From positions 1,075,001 to 1,139,000 of the forward strand of contig NC_015275.1 of the NCBI RefSeq assembly GCF_000178835.2: a stretch of DNA of 64,000 nt, read 5' to 3'. The position numbers were made by a program, and so were the translations under genes. The DNA is from Cellulosilyticum lentocellum DSM 5427 (lineage in GTDB: Bacteria > Bacillota > Clostridia > Lachnospirales > Cellulosilyticaceae). Positions 18,297-26,525 of this stretch are shown in pieces. Positions within the stretch are counted from its first letter, which is position 1. Every line of letters starts with the position of its first letter. Below the pieces are notes generated by a model that worked only from the letters and a program-made list of their open reading frames with translations, made no database searches and was not told the DNA's origin.

Positions 18297-19767
18297 AGAA
18301 CAGTTAACATATGAAGATTTGTTGATAAGGGATTTGAATTTGGAGATTATCCTTGAAGCTATGGCGCAAAAGGATAGGTTTATTTATGAGATTTGTAAAA
18401 AACATCTATTAACCCCTTTAATGAAAGAAGATGAGATTAGCGCTAGACAAGAGGTAAGGAAAGATTGTAAGCAGTATCCTAAACTTTTTAGATTAGTTTA
18501 TGAGTATGTGTCAGAAGGTATTGAAGTGGCCAAGGAAGAAGAGGAATTTATAAAGCCTAAGTATAATCAAACTATCCGTAGTGAGAAAAGACTTATGGCA
18601 CAAAGTGAAATTCTAGAAAAAAAGGTAAGCTACTTCTATAAAGTGTGTGAATCTTTATGTCAATTAAAAGAAGTAGTTCATTCCTTTAAAATGCAAAGCT
18701 TATGTGAGGAACTATTAAGTAAGTATTCCAATTCATTTTTTTATGAGGTAGAAGATTTGATAAAAATAGCTCAGAAAATCAAAGAAGGAGCCATTATTAT
18801 ATTAGCAGGGGAGATAGGAAGAGGAGGAAAGTATACGGAGGTAGAACTTGAATATATAGAATCGGAGAAAAAAGAGGTGAAAGGTCCAAAAAAGTATTTG
18901 ATTGGAAAAAGGGCAAAAAGAGAAAAAGTGATTAGCTTAGATTATAGTGCTTTAGAAAATCAAGCAGAAGAAATCAGAGAAGCTGTTTTAATAGAATATA
19001 TTCGAAGGTTTTCAAGTTTAAATAAAGAAATAGGCTACTTATTTGAGGCATTAAAAAGTGAATTTGCCTTTTATGTAGGTGCTTTTCAGTTAGAAGAAAC
19101 ACTTAGAGAGCAAGGTATATGCATATGTGAGCCTACTTTAAAGAAAGAGTGTGACAGGTTTATATTTAAAGAGCTTATAGACCCTGGGCTTAGCTTAAAG
19201 AAGAAGCAAAAGACGATAGGTAATAGCTTCATAGCTAATAACAAGCACCTTTGGTTAATTACAGGAGTTAATCAAGGTGGGAAAACTACTTTTTTACGAA
19301 GTATAGGAATAGCACAGCTTATGGCTCAATGTGGCTTATTTGTGACAGCCAATCAATATGAAAATAAGATTTTTACAGGGATATTTACGCATTTTACCGA
19401 TTCGGAAGATGAAATGATGATAGTAGGCTTACTAGAACAAGAAATTAGAAAAATGAAATATCTTATTAGTATGATGAAGCCTAATAGTATGATACTGATG
19501 AATGAAACATTCAGTACTACTGCGGAAAAAGATGGTGCACAATTAGCAGAAGAAGTAATAGAGGCTCTAAAGGAGTCGAGCATAGATGTTTTTTATGTAA
19601 CCCATCTATATTCATATGCACAAAAAATGAGTTTAAAAAGTGAAAAAGATATATTATGCTTAAGAGCCATGCGACAGGAGGATGGTACTAGAACTTATCA
19701 TATTGAAGAAGGAGAGCCGCTTAAATCTAGTTATGCTACAGAGCTGTATTACAAAATAGTGGATTGA
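18271..19767 (+). CDS. MutS-family ATPase, second of a tandem pair
   Basis: 498 residues, paralogous in layout to the gene before it: a helical N-terminal part and a MutS-type ATPase with P-loop GVNQGGKTT (332-340), ITGVNQGGKTTFLRSIG, a SEDEMMIVGLLEQEI helix (the MutS ST-x-M-x-E region), Walker B ILMNETFSTTAEKDGAQLAEE (Asn replaces Asp, Glu kept) and VTHLYSYAQ. It has no DNA-mismatch domain. The start lies inside the end of the first gene behind GGAGG, so the two are co-translated. The shared N-E Walker B change in both suggests a distinct subfamily. Confidence 0.8.
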   Translation: MEKQLRVNKEQLTYEDLLIRDLNLEIILEAMAQKDRFIYEICKKHLLTPLMKEDEISARQEVRKDCKQYPKLFRLVYEYVSEGIEVAKEEEEFIKPKYNQTIRSEKRLMAQSEILEKKVSYFYKVCESLCQLKEVVHSFKMQSLCEELLSKYSNSFFYEVEDLIKIAQKIKEGAIIILAGEIGRGGKYTEVELEYIESEKKEVKGPKKYLIGKRAKREKVISLDYSALENQAEEIREAVLIEYIRRFSSLNKEIGYLFEALKSEFAFYVGAFQLEETLREQGICICEPTLKKECDRFIFKELIDPGLSLKKKQKTIGNSFIANNKHLWLITGVNQGGKTTFLRSIGIAQLMAQCGLFVTANQYENKIFTGIFTHFTDSEDEMMIVGLLEQEIRKMKYLISMMKPNSMILMNETFSTTAEKDGAQLAEEVIEALKESSIDVFYVTHLYSYAQKMSLKSEKDILCLRAMRQEDGTRTYHIEEGEPLKSSYATELYYKIVD

Positions 19768-19825
19768 TAGTACTGATTTTTTTAAAATGATTAAAATTTA
19801 ATTAAAAATCTGCAAATCAACTTGA

Positions 19826-19869
19826 TTTACAAACATTCATTAGTTAATATAATACTAACAAGTGTTAGT
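19826..19869 (+). promoter_or_regulatory. Promoter with palindromic operator
   Basis: TTTACA (19826-19831), 16 bp, perfect TATAAT (19848-19853), directly followed by ACTAAC-aagt-GTTAGT (19854-19869), a perfect 6+4+6 palindrome on the start site. This is the layout of a TetR/MarR-type repressed promoter; the regulator is not adjacent. Confidence 0.65.
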
Positions 19870-19887
19870 TTGTGGAGGGGGATAAAA

Positions 19888-20301
19888 ATGGAGCTATATT
19901 TTGGAAACATAATAACAAGTATTTCTAGTTTATCAATAATAAGCATATGGATTTATATAGGTTATACTTATATAAAAAGAAATACAATAAAAACATGGGG
20001 GCGTAGGGTACTATGTATTGTCTTATGGGGGCTTTGGGTATGTATTTTGGTAGCAACTAGAGATGACTATCATTATTCAGTACGAGCTGCTATGGGGGAG
20101 AGTATAGAAGCAGGGCTGTTTACACTCCCTAGTATACAATCACGTTTATGTACCCTAGCAGGAGCGGTCATTGGTTTTGCAGCATTAAGTAGTTTATTTA
20201 TAAGAAAGCAAGGGTATTGGAAGGTTATGTTTTTTATTTTATCTAGTACTATTATTTTTAAAACACTATTAATTGAAGCTTCAAGAATAATAATGCTCTA
20301 A
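19888..20301 (+). CDS. Small four-helix membrane protein
   Basis: 137 residues from the ATG at 19888, chosen because GGAGGGGG precedes it (a longer frame from 19822 would start inside the promoter). Four hydrophobic helices are separated by short loops, with a conserved-looking RDDYHYSVRAAMGESIEAG loop. I do not recognise a family. The operator on its promoter and the reductase gene 34 bases downstream suggest a repressor-controlled, stress- or substrate-induced unit. Confidence 0.7.
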   Translation: MELYFGNIITSISSLSIISIWIYIGYTYIKRNTIKTWGRRVLCIVLWGLWVCILVATRDDYHYSVRAAMGESIEAGLFTLPSIQSRLCTLAGAVIGFAALSSLFIRKQGYWKVMFFILSSTIIFKTLLIEASRIIML

Positions 20302-20335
20302 AATAAGAGCCTAGCAGAGGCGAGGGGGAAAGGAT

Positions 20336-21031
20336 ATGAAAGTACTTATTATTTATGGGACGAATCGAAAAGGGTTTACTTATAAGTCAATGGAGGTATT
20401 TAAAAGAGAGCTAAAGCAGCTAGCAGAAAGATTAGAAGAAATAGAGTTTGAAGAAGTTTTTGTGCCAGAAGCCATGCCATATATATGCTCAGGATGTAAA
20501 ACTTGTCTTATAAGGGGCATAGAGTATTGCCCACATAGTGCTAGCATGCTACCCATCATAAAGCAAATGAGGGAAGCAGATGGTATTATTATAGCTTCCC
20601 CTACTTATGTATTCGATGTGACTGGAGGCTTAAAAAATGTATTAGATCACTTATTTACCCTGTGGCTTTCTCATCGACCTGAACCTATCTTTTTTAATAA
20701 GGTAGGTTTCTCCTTTGCAACAGCAGCAGGAGCAGGAATGAAAAATACACATCGAACAATTAGAAGTACATTTAAATATCTTGGATTTAGAAAAATATAT
20801 TCTTTTAGTGTAAGAGAAGCACAATATGGACAGAATGTAGAAGGCATGAGAAAGAAAGCTAGAAAAAGAGCCAAAATCTTCTATAAAGCACTCGTTCACC
20901 AGAACTTAGGTAGCACTAATTTATTTAGGTATATAATGATGAAGCTTATGGCAAAGATGATTAATACTTATAATGAAAATGGTATCGTAGGATTAGATAA
21001 AAAGTATTGGAAAGAAAAGGGTTGGCTATAG
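20336..21031 (+). CDS. Flavodoxin-fold NAD(P)H-dependent FMN reductase / iron-sulfur flavoprotein type
   Basis: 231 residues. The N-terminal beta strand and phosphate loop are MKVLIIYGTNRKGFTYK; YICSGCKTCLIRGIEYCPH carries three to four Cys of the iron-sulfur flavoprotein type; ADGIIIASPTYVFDVTGGLKNVLDH is the second FMN-binding block. The C-terminal tail is longer than in minimal NADPH-FMN reductases and basic. The protein is cytosolic. The Cys cluster may bind Fe-S or be a redox thiol set. It shares a transcript with the membrane protein upstream and ends at a strong terminator. Confidence 0.8.
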   Translation: MKVLIIYGTNRKGFTYKSMEVFKRELKQLAERLEEIEFEEVFVPEAMPYICSGCKTCLIRGIEYCPHSASMLPIIKQMREADGIIIASPTYVFDVTGGLKNVLDHLFTLWLSHRPEPIFFNKVGFSFATAAGAGMKNTHRTIRSTFKYLGFRKIYSFSVREAQYGQNVEGMRKKARKRAKIFYKALVHQNLGSTNLFRYIMMKLMAKMINTYNENGIVGLDKKYWKEKGWL

Positions 21032-21069
21032 CAATTTATAGTAGGATTTGTATAAATAGAAAAAATTTT

Positions 21070-21117
21070 AAAATACAACACCTTTATTTTGAGCAGAAAT
21101 AAAGGTGTTGTATTTTT
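21070..21117 (+). terminator. Strong terminator after the flavoprotein gene
   Basis: A perfect 20-bp stem (21070-21089 with 21097-21116; AATACAACACC side shown) with a 7-nt loop and flanking A and T runs, so it could work on both strands. Confidence 0.92.
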
Positions 21118-21311
21118 TATTACGATTTATGTGGAGCTGCTACTTTATTCAGGACAATAGTTCTCAATATAATTTAGTAAAGGAAGAAGATGAAGCACCT
21201 TGTATTTTTAAGGAAATAGATAAAAATAAAGTGAGCTAGAAAGGTAGCACCTGAGTTAAGGACTATGTTATGATGGAGGTCGATTAGTAGGAGTAAGCAA
21301 AGGAGAATGTC

Positions 21312-22148
21312 ATGATAGAAATTGGAACGTTTCAGAGGTTGAAAGTAGTAAGAGAAGCCACGCAAGGTGTATATTTAAATGATTTAGAAAAAAGTGATAG
21401 AGATATTTTACTTCCTAAAGGGCAAAAACCAGAAACTTTGCAAATAGGGGATTTGATAGAAGTATTTGTATATAGAGATTCAGAAGGCCGAAAGATTGCA
21501 ACTCTTAAAAGGCCAAAGTTAATAATAGGAGAACTAGCACTATTAAAAGTGGTAAGTATTAATCGTATAGGTGCATTTTTGGAATGGGGATTAGAAAGAG
21601 ATTTATTTTTACCGTTTAGTGAGCAAACAGAAAAAGTGAATAAAGGAAGCTCTTATTTAGTAGGTATGTATAGAGACAAAAGTGATAGACTCTGTGCCAC
21701 TATGAGGATTTATGAACTATTACAAGCGCATTCACCTTATAGGGAAAAAGACGAGGTGAGTGGAATCCTCTATAATATAAAAGAAGCTTTTGGTGCATTT
21801 ATAGCTGTAGATAACAAGTATCATGGTTTAGTACCTATTAAAGAGCTCTATGGAGATTATAAAGTAGGTGATTTATTAAACTTAAGAGTAAGTAAGGTTA
21901 GACCGGACGGTAAACTAGAACTTAGTGTGAGAAAACCAGCACATTTGCAAATGGAAGATGATGCAAGAAAGATTATGGAGATATTAGATAAGGAAGAAGG
22001 GAAGTTAAAACTTCATGATAAGAGTTCACCAGAGACGATTAAAAAGCAGCTAGGAATGAGTAAAGCAGGTTTTAAAAGAGCCATTGGTAGATTGATGAAA
22101 GAAGGTGTGATAGAAATTAAAGAAGATGGAATTTATCGAAGCTGGTAA
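21312..22148 (+). CDS. cvfB: CvfB/YitL-type S1 RNA-binding protein
   Basis: 278 residues, the CvfB length. Tandem S1-like OB folds: YRDSEGRKIATLKRP, then LALLKVVSINRIGAFLEWGLERDLFLPFSEQ, then a third from about 150 (GILYNIKEAFGAFIAVDNKYHGLVPIKEL). The C-terminal winged helix covers about 215-278 (KQLGMSKAGFKRAIGRLMKEGVIEI). CvfB proteins bind RNA and affect virulence or translation in Gram-positives. ATG start with AAGGAGAATGTC. This is the last host gene before the prophage; its original downstream neighbour was tRNA-Pro on the other strand. Confidence 0.88.
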   Translation: MIEIGTFQRLKVVREATQGVYLNDLEKSDRDILLPKGQKPETLQIGDLIEVFVYRDSEGRKIATLKRPKLIIGELALLKVVSINRIGAFLEWGLERDLFLPFSEQTEKVNKGSSYLVGMYRDKSDRLCATMRIYELLQAHSPYREKDEVSGILYNIKEAFGAFIAVDNKYHGLVPIKELYGDYKVGDLLNLRVSKVRPDGKLELSVRKPAHLQMEDDARKIMEILDKEEGKLKLHDKSSPETIKKQLGMSKAGFKRAIGRLMKEGVIEIKEDGIYRSW

Positions 22149-22349
22149 GTAAGGTGCACGAATGGTAAAGTGTTTGAATAGGTACTTCAATAAAAAGTGA
22201 GAGTTGTTAAATTCTTTACGAAAAATTAATTAGACAAAAAGGGATAAACTGTGATGTAATGATAAAAAAATGAGTAAGGAAGTCTGCTTTAAGGTGTCTA
22301 TATTACCTTTTTGTAAAAGAGCTAGGAAGTTTAAAAAGGTCACATGATG

Positions 22350-22390
22350 ATAAATAAAAAACCACCTTATTTATCTAATAAGGTGGTTTT
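22350..22390 (-). terminator. Original terminator of tRNA-Pro, displaced by the prophage
   Basis: AAAACCACCTTATT (22358-22371) pairs with AATAAGGTGGTTTT (22377-22390) around TATCT. On the minus strand it is followed by a T run, so it would end the tRNA-Pro transcript. It now sits 39 kb from the tRNA. It may also end cvfB on the plus strand. The rest of the 323-base gap after cvfB shows no gene. Confidence 0.75.
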
Positions 22391-22418
22391 AATCGGAATG
22401 ACGTGACTTGAACACGCG
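22384..22418. repeat. attL: 35-bp copy of the attachment core
   Basis: Identical to 61367-61401. It contains the last 26 bases of the tRNA-Pro gene (T arm and 3' acceptor strand) plus nine bases beyond. Identity stops at G/T on the left and at T/A on the right. Confidence 0.93.
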
Positions 22419-22450
22419 TATATAAAGATTTGTATATGTTGATATTCAAT

Positions 22451-22495
22451 AACTGTAAGTATTTTTGAAGTTTATTTACAGTATGATTTACAGTT
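22451..22495. promoter_or_regulatory. Int arm-type sites, left end
   Basis: TTTACAGTA (22475-22483) and TTTACAGTT (22487-22495) are spaced 12 bp, and there is an inverted TTACAGTT at 22451-22458. The same pair with the same spacing occurs at the right end (61247-61267). They overlap the 3' end of the integrase gene. Confidence 0.65.
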
Positions 22496-23596
22496 AAAAA
22501 ATTTGTCCAATGTATTTACAGCATTCTTTTTGGTGTCATCTGTACTGTGGACATAAATGTTAAGCGTAGTTTGGATATCGGCATGACCTACTAACATGGA
22601 TACTGTTTTCACATCTATACCATTTTCTATTAATCTAGTTGCATACGTATGTCTTAATGCGTGAAAATTAATATATCGTATTTGAGCTTGTTCGCATATA
22701 CGCTTTTGTTCTCTCCTGATAGTTATTTCGGTCATAGGTTGTCCTTTAGCGTTACAGAATACTAATTCATTGTCTGTCCTGATCTCTTTAAGAATAGGCA
22801 ATAATTTAGTGGGAATTGGCACTATACGATTACCATTTTTTGTCTTGGGTGCTTTTTTATCTATTATATATTCTGAATCGCCGTTATCAGTATATGCTCT
22901 AACTCGCTTATAAGATTCACATACGTTTATTGTGCCATTTTTAAGGTCTACATTTTCCCATTTAAGAGCTATTAATTCTCCCATTCTAAGACCAGTAAAC
23001 AGTGCTGTTAAAAATAATGCTTTATTATCTCTGGTTGATGCAGCTTCGATAAACTTTTCTTGCTCATCTAATGTCATTATAATAATATCTCTAGTTTTAG
23101 CTTTAGATGGTGGTATTTTAATGCCTATGCAAGGATTTTCTCTTATAACATCATGTTTTTTTGCATATTCGAAAACTCTCCGTATGGTATACCTCATAAT
23201 TTTAAGTACACCAGTAGCCATATCATTTTTTGAATTAAAAAAGTTTTGTATATCAATCTGATTTATATCAGTTATGCTTGTTTTACCTATTACAGAATTC
23301 TTTATATGAGTGTTATATATGCTCATATATCGTTCGAACGTACTTGCTTGTATGTGTGGCTTCACTTCTTCATAAAGTTGCTTATAAGTCCATTCCGAGA
23401 GGGTATAGATATTCTTCTTTAGTTCGTTTCCGTAAATTTCGTGTTCCAGTATGAGTGATTTAATTTTAGCCTTGCATTCTTTTTCTGTTTTTCCGTATAC
23501 TGATTTAGTTTTACCATTTATTTTTTCTTCGCCTACCCAGCGTGTATATGTTGTGCCATCCTTCTTTTTGAATTCTCTTTTAAAATAACTAGCCAA
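22472..23596 (-). CDS. int: Tyrosine-recombinase integrase
   Basis: About 374 residues. N-terminal arm-binding domain (FKKKDGTTYTRWVGEEKINGK, AP2-like), then a SAM-like core-binding domain (about 75-165) and the catalytic domain with TGLRMGELIALKW (Arg I), HALRHTYATRLIENG (His-x-x-Arg), LVGHADIQTTLNIYVH (His and nucleophile Tyr). It drives integration into tRNA-Pro and, with a directionality factor, excision. The longest frame starts at a GTG that overlaps AAGGAG; the TTG at 23596 is eight bases from that site and is preferred. The stop lies 54 bp from attL. Confidence 0.95.
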   Translation of the reverse strand: MASYFKREFKKKDGTTYTRWVGEEKINGKTKSVYGKTEKECKAKIKSLILEHEIYGNELKKNIYTLSEWTYKQLYEEVKPHIQASTFERYMSIYNTHIKNSVIGKTSITDINQIDIQNFFNSKNDMATGVLKIMRYTIRRVFEYAKKHDVIRENPCIGIKIPPSKAKTRDIIIMTLDEQEKFIEAASTRDNKALFLTALFTGLRMGELIALKWENVDLKNGTINVCESYKRVRAYTDNGDSEYIIDKKAPKTKNGNRIVPIPTKLLPILKEIRTDNELVFCNAKGQPMTEITIRREQKRICEQAQIRYINFHALRHTYATRLIENGIDVKTVSMLVGHADIQTTLNIYVHSTDDTKKNAVNTLDKFFNCKSYCK

Positions 23597-23681
23597 AACA
23601 CTCACTCCTTATTATTTTATTGAAATATTGGAGTGCATAAGATATACTTAATTTGAAACGGTATGAGTATAACTCATGCAC

Positions 23682-23714
23682 AGGGGTTTAGTGTTGGTAG
23701 CACTAACCCCTTTT
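23682..23714 (+). terminator. Hairpin between int and the immA gene
   Basis: AGGGGTTTAGTG pairs with CACTAACCCCT (one bulge), loop TTGGTAG, then TTTTATT on the plus strand. Next to it lies a palindrome, ATGAGT-ata-ACTCAT (23673-23687), which may be an operator upstream of int. Confidence 0.55.
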
Positions 23715-23735
23715 ATTAGTTATTCCATATTTACC

Positions 23736-24176
23736 TTAGATGCCTACATTTATGTAATTTCTATATGTGTCAATAAACCCTCTATCCGTTTTAGACAGTT
23801 CAGTTTCATAGATACAAAGTTCGTCATTATCCCAAAATCCTATTACATCAAGTAGTTTGCAGGTAAAATAGTTAGCTTCTATTTCTTTGGTATCTTTTTT
23901 TAGCCCAATTAATGAAAAATTAGCTTCTTCATATGGATGTAAAAATGCATGTGCTATTTCATGAGCCAATACAATCATCTTATGGAAATATGATAAGGCA
24001 GTATTTAACATGATAATCTTCATTCTATACTGATAGTGATAAGCACCAGCAGTGGTAGTACCCCAGTAATCTTCATAAACAATGATATTATTAGCTTTAG
24101 CAATTTCATATAAGTTTGTCAAAGAGCCACATTTAGTAATTTCATTAATTTTCCTATTTATAAAGTCTTTATTCAA
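23736..24176 (-). CDS. immA: ImmA/IrrE-type metallopeptidase
   Basis: About 146 residues with the zinc-protease motif HEIAH in IVLAHEIAHAFLHPYEEANF and a downstream Glu-rich helix (KEIEANYFTCKLL) giving the third ligand. ImmA proteases of ICEBs1-like elements and phages cleave the cognate repressor to trigger induction; the repressor gene lies directly upstream in the same operon. GAGGGA sits right against the first possible TTG, so the TTG six bases later (24176) is the likelier start. Confidence 0.88.
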   Translation of the reverse strand: MNKDFINRKINEITKCGSLTNLYEIAKANNIIVYEDYWGTTTAGAYHYQYRMKIIMLNTALSYFHKMIVLAHEIAHAFLHPYEEANFSLIGLKKDTKEIEANYFTCKLLDVIGFWDNDELCIYETELSKTDRGFIDTYRNYINVGI

Positions 24177-24189
24177 AAGCAATCCCTCA

Positions 24190-24591
24190 CTATTTATATT
24201 TTTTAGGAGTGAATTTCTCCTTACTTTTCAGCTTGGCAATTTCAAGAGCGTGTTGAAGCGCCATTTTATACAGTTCTCTATCTTCCTCTTTAATTTCACC
24301 ACCATAAGCAAGAGCGTTTCCTTGATCTATGTTATCCATTATTTCTTCAAGAGTTTTGGCAATATCTCGTTTGTTTCGTGCATTTAATTCAAGAGACTTT
24401 TCTTCGCGACCAAGTAAATAATCAGTTGTAACATGAAAGTAATCTGCAACTTTTTGAAGCTTATCAGAATTCGGAGCAGCGCTATCCCATTTTCTTATTA
24501 CTCCCTTTCCAAACTCTAATTCTCGTTCAAGTGCTGTCATGGTTGTTCCCTTTGACTCACATAGACTTTTTATCTTATCAACTATAGTCAT
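24190..24591 (-). CDS. CI-like XRE-family repressor
   Basis: About 133 residues. The N-terminal helix-turn-helix reads KIKSLCESKGTTMTALERELEFGKGVIRKWDSAAP, then the LQKVADYFHVTTDYLLGRE block that ends XRE domains. The C-terminal half is helical and would be the ImmA-cleaved region. ATG at 24591 behind AAAGGTG is preferred over the in-frame GTG at 24600. Its likely operators lie in 24612-24823. Confidence 0.88.
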   Translation of the reverse strand: MTIVDKIKSLCESKGTTMTALERELEFGKGVIRKWDSAAPNSDKLQKVADYFHVTTDYLLGREEKSLELNARNKRDIAKTLEEIMDNIDQGNALAYGGEIKEEDRELYKMALQHALEIAKLKSKEKFTPKKYK

Positions 24592-24611
24592 ACTATTCAC
24601 CTTTCTAAAAT

Positions 24612-24823
24612 GAAGATATAAATCTTCTAAAAATTATTGACAAGAAGTTTTAAATCGTCTATACTGAATTTAAGCTAAATAAAACGACAAAAATATACAA
24701 ACAGTAAACAAAGGTTATAGCTAAAAACCAACCCGTTCCCCAACGTGTGTTTATTTACTATGCCCTTATTGACGATTTTAATCTCCTAAACTCAATAATA
24801 TACTGTTTTAAATCATCTGTCAA
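24612..24823. promoter_or_regulatory. Lysogeny control region with repeated operator motif and opposed promoters
   Basis: A 14-base motif GTTTTAAATC(G/A)TCT occurs at 24647-24660 and 24805-24818, with an inverted, shorter version (GACGATTTTAAT, 24771-24782). The first copy lies in the spacer of a plus-strand promoter (TTGACA 24637-24642, 17 bp, TATACT 24660-24665). The other full copy lies in the spacer of a minus-strand promoter (TTGACA reading 24823-24818, 17 bp, TATTAT 24800-24795). A palindrome GAAGAT-ataa-ATCTTC (24612-24627) overlaps another possible -10 for the repressor (TTGTCA, 17 bp, TATATC on minus). Confidence 0.7.
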
Positions 24824-24872
24824 CATTATTTAGCTAATATATAGCACATTTTATAAAGAAAGGAGAATTAGA

Positions 24873-25079
24873 ATGGCATCACCAAAAACCAAACAATATA
24901 CATTATTTGGAAAGGAAGTAGCCAAGGCGCTTATCGATAAAGATATGGATAACGCCGACCTTGCAAAAGAGATGGGAATATCATCACCTTATCTAACAGA
25001 TATCTTAAAAGGTGTAAGGCCAGCAAAAAAACGCAAGGAACAGATAGCTAAAATATTGGGATTAAGCATTGTTATTTAA
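24873..25079 (+). CDS. Cro-like helix-turn-helix protein
   Basis: 68 residues, almost entirely an XRE-type HTH: FGKEVAKALIDKDMDNADLAKEMGISSPYLTDILKGVRPAKKRKEQIAKILGL. It is the first rightward gene across the control region, the Cro position. ATG behind AAAGGAGAA. Confidence 0.8.
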   Translation: MASPKTKQYTLFGKEVAKALIDKDMDNADLAKEMGISSPYLTDILKGVRPAKKRKEQIAKILGLSIVI

Positions 25080-25095
25080 AACCAGGAGGATACAT

Positions 25096-25356
25096 ATGAC
25101 AAAAAAAGAAGAAGAGCGCTTGTTAAAGAAAGTAAATCAGCTAGAAAAAGCGGTGGCAAAGCTTCAGCTGGCATTTGAAAATAATAAGATTGAAAAGAGC
25201 TTCTACACAGTTAGAGAAGTAGCTGAGATGTTACATAGAACACCAAGAGCCATATATAACATGATTGAGCGCGGTGAATTAGACACGGTAAAACTTGGTG
25301 GAATAAAGATTAAGGGTGATAGTCTTAATGAATTGTTGAAAGGAGAAACAGCATGA
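25096..25356 (+). CDS. Excisionase-like MerR-fold DNA-binding protein
   Basis: 86 residues. An N-terminal coiled coil (EERLLKKVNQLEKAVAKLQ) precedes an HTH_17/Xis-type domain: SFYTVREVAEMLHRTPRAIYNMIERGEL, ending KLGGIKIKGDSLNELL. It could be the recombination directionality factor or an early regulator. The start at 25096 is set by AGGAGGA. It overlaps the next gene by four bases. Confidence 0.7.
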   Translation: MTKKEEERLLKKVNQLEKAVAKLQLAFENNKIEKSFYTVREVAEMLHRTPRAIYNMIERGELDTVKLGGIKIKGDSLNELLKGETA

Positions 25357-26186
25357 ACAAGCAAATGAGTAATGCATTAGCACAAGGAGATCAAACAACA
25401 GTTGTTTTGGTTGGTTCAGATAGCAACGATGTAAGAATTACTAGCGTTAAGTTAGTAGAAATGATTAACAGATTTAGAGCAGAAGAGGGTAATACATCCG
25501 AAAAAGAACACAGCGATTTAATGAAATCTATCAGAAAAGAAATTGAAACTTTAAATCAAGCTGGGATAGCCCAAGGAAATTTTTCCCCCGGGTCATATTC
25601 AGACAAGCAAAATCAAGAAAGACCTTGCTACTCCATGAATAAAGCTGGTGTCTTACAAATGCTTAATAAAGAATCAGCGGTAGTTAGATACAAGACAGTG
25701 CAGTACATAGAAAAGCTAGAGAAAGAAAACAAAACACTTAAGAAAGACTCATATATGATTGATGATCCGGTGGAACGTGCTAAGGCATGGATTAAAGAAC
25801 AAGAGGAGAAAAAGGTTATTGAGCTTGAAAATGCTAAAAATAGAAAGCTGCTAGAAGAACAAGAACCGAAAGTAGCCTTTGCAAATGCCATAACAGCTTC
25901 TAAGAATTCTATATTAGTTCGTGAGCTTGCTAGGTTAATATCTCAAAACGGAATACAGATAGGCGAACAAAGGCTGTATAAATGGCTACGAGAGAAAGAG
26001 TTTGTAGAAAAGTTTTCATGTAAAGCTACTCAAAAAGCTATCAATTTAAAGGTACTGGAGCTAGTAGAGAGAACTAGTCCAGACAAAGAGGGAAACTTCC
26101 ATACTAACTTTACTACCTATGTTACACCAAAAGGACAAGCTTACTTTATAGGTAAATTTTTAGAGAACAGAGAAATGAGGGTATAG
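25353..26186 (+). CDS. Rha/KilAC phage antirepressor
   Basis: 277 residues. The N-terminal half is a Rha-type regulatory domain (DVRITSVKLVEMINRFRAEEG, then CYSMNKAGVLQMLNKESAVVRYKTVQYIEKLE). A coiled coil joins it to a C-terminal KilAC domain (ILVRELARLISQNGIQIGEQRLYKWLREKEFV, then YVTPKGQAYFIGKFL). Proteins of this build relieve repression by binding CI-like repressors or early operators. Starts inside the preceding gene behind AAAGGAG. Confidence 0.85.
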   Translation: MNKQMSNALAQGDQTTVVLVGSDSNDVRITSVKLVEMINRFRAEEGNTSEKEHSDLMKSIRKEIETLNQAGIAQGNFSPGSYSDKQNQERPCYSMNKAGVLQMLNKESAVVRYKTVQYIEKLEKENKTLKKDSYMIDDPVERAKAWIKEQEEKKVIELENAKNRKLLEEQEPKVAFANAITASKNSILVRELARLISQNGIQIGEQRLYKWLREKEFVEKFSCKATQKAINLKVLELVERTSPDKEGNFHTNFTTYVTPKGQAYFIGKFLENREMRV

Positions 26187-26188
26187 GA

Positions 26189-26512
26189 ATGAAAAGAGAA
26201 GTGATTGAAAAAATAGTAGAGAAAGCCGTTGAGTGTAATTTTATAAGCCTAAGTGATTGCAGCTTATCAAAGGATGAACGTAAGCAAGAAATTATTGAAG
26301 TTATTAAGCGTGATATTGATGAAGAAAACAAGAAAGCTATTGAAGCTCTAGTAAATGAATTTGGTGAATATATTCTTGAAGCGGCTGAATATACAACCAC
26401 AGATGATTCAACAGGTGAAAAAAGACCCCTAACAATAGCAGAAATGGCAGAACTTATTTATGGAGAGTACTGGAGAGTTCAAGGGGAAATTAGTGAGATT
26501 GTTAATGAATAG
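26189..26512 (+). CDS. Hypothetical acidic phage protein
   Basis: 107 residues, helical and Glu/Lys-rich, no recognised motif. It starts three bases after the antirepressor stop (GAGGGTATAGG upstream) and is cotranscribed with it. Confidence 0.65.
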   Translation: MKREVIEKIVEKAVECNFISLSDCSLSKDERKQEIIEVIKRDIDEENKKAIEALVNEFGEYILEAAEYTTTDDSTGEKRPLTIAEMAELIYGEYWRVQGEISEIVNE

Positions 26513-26525
26513 GAGGAGTAGAACC

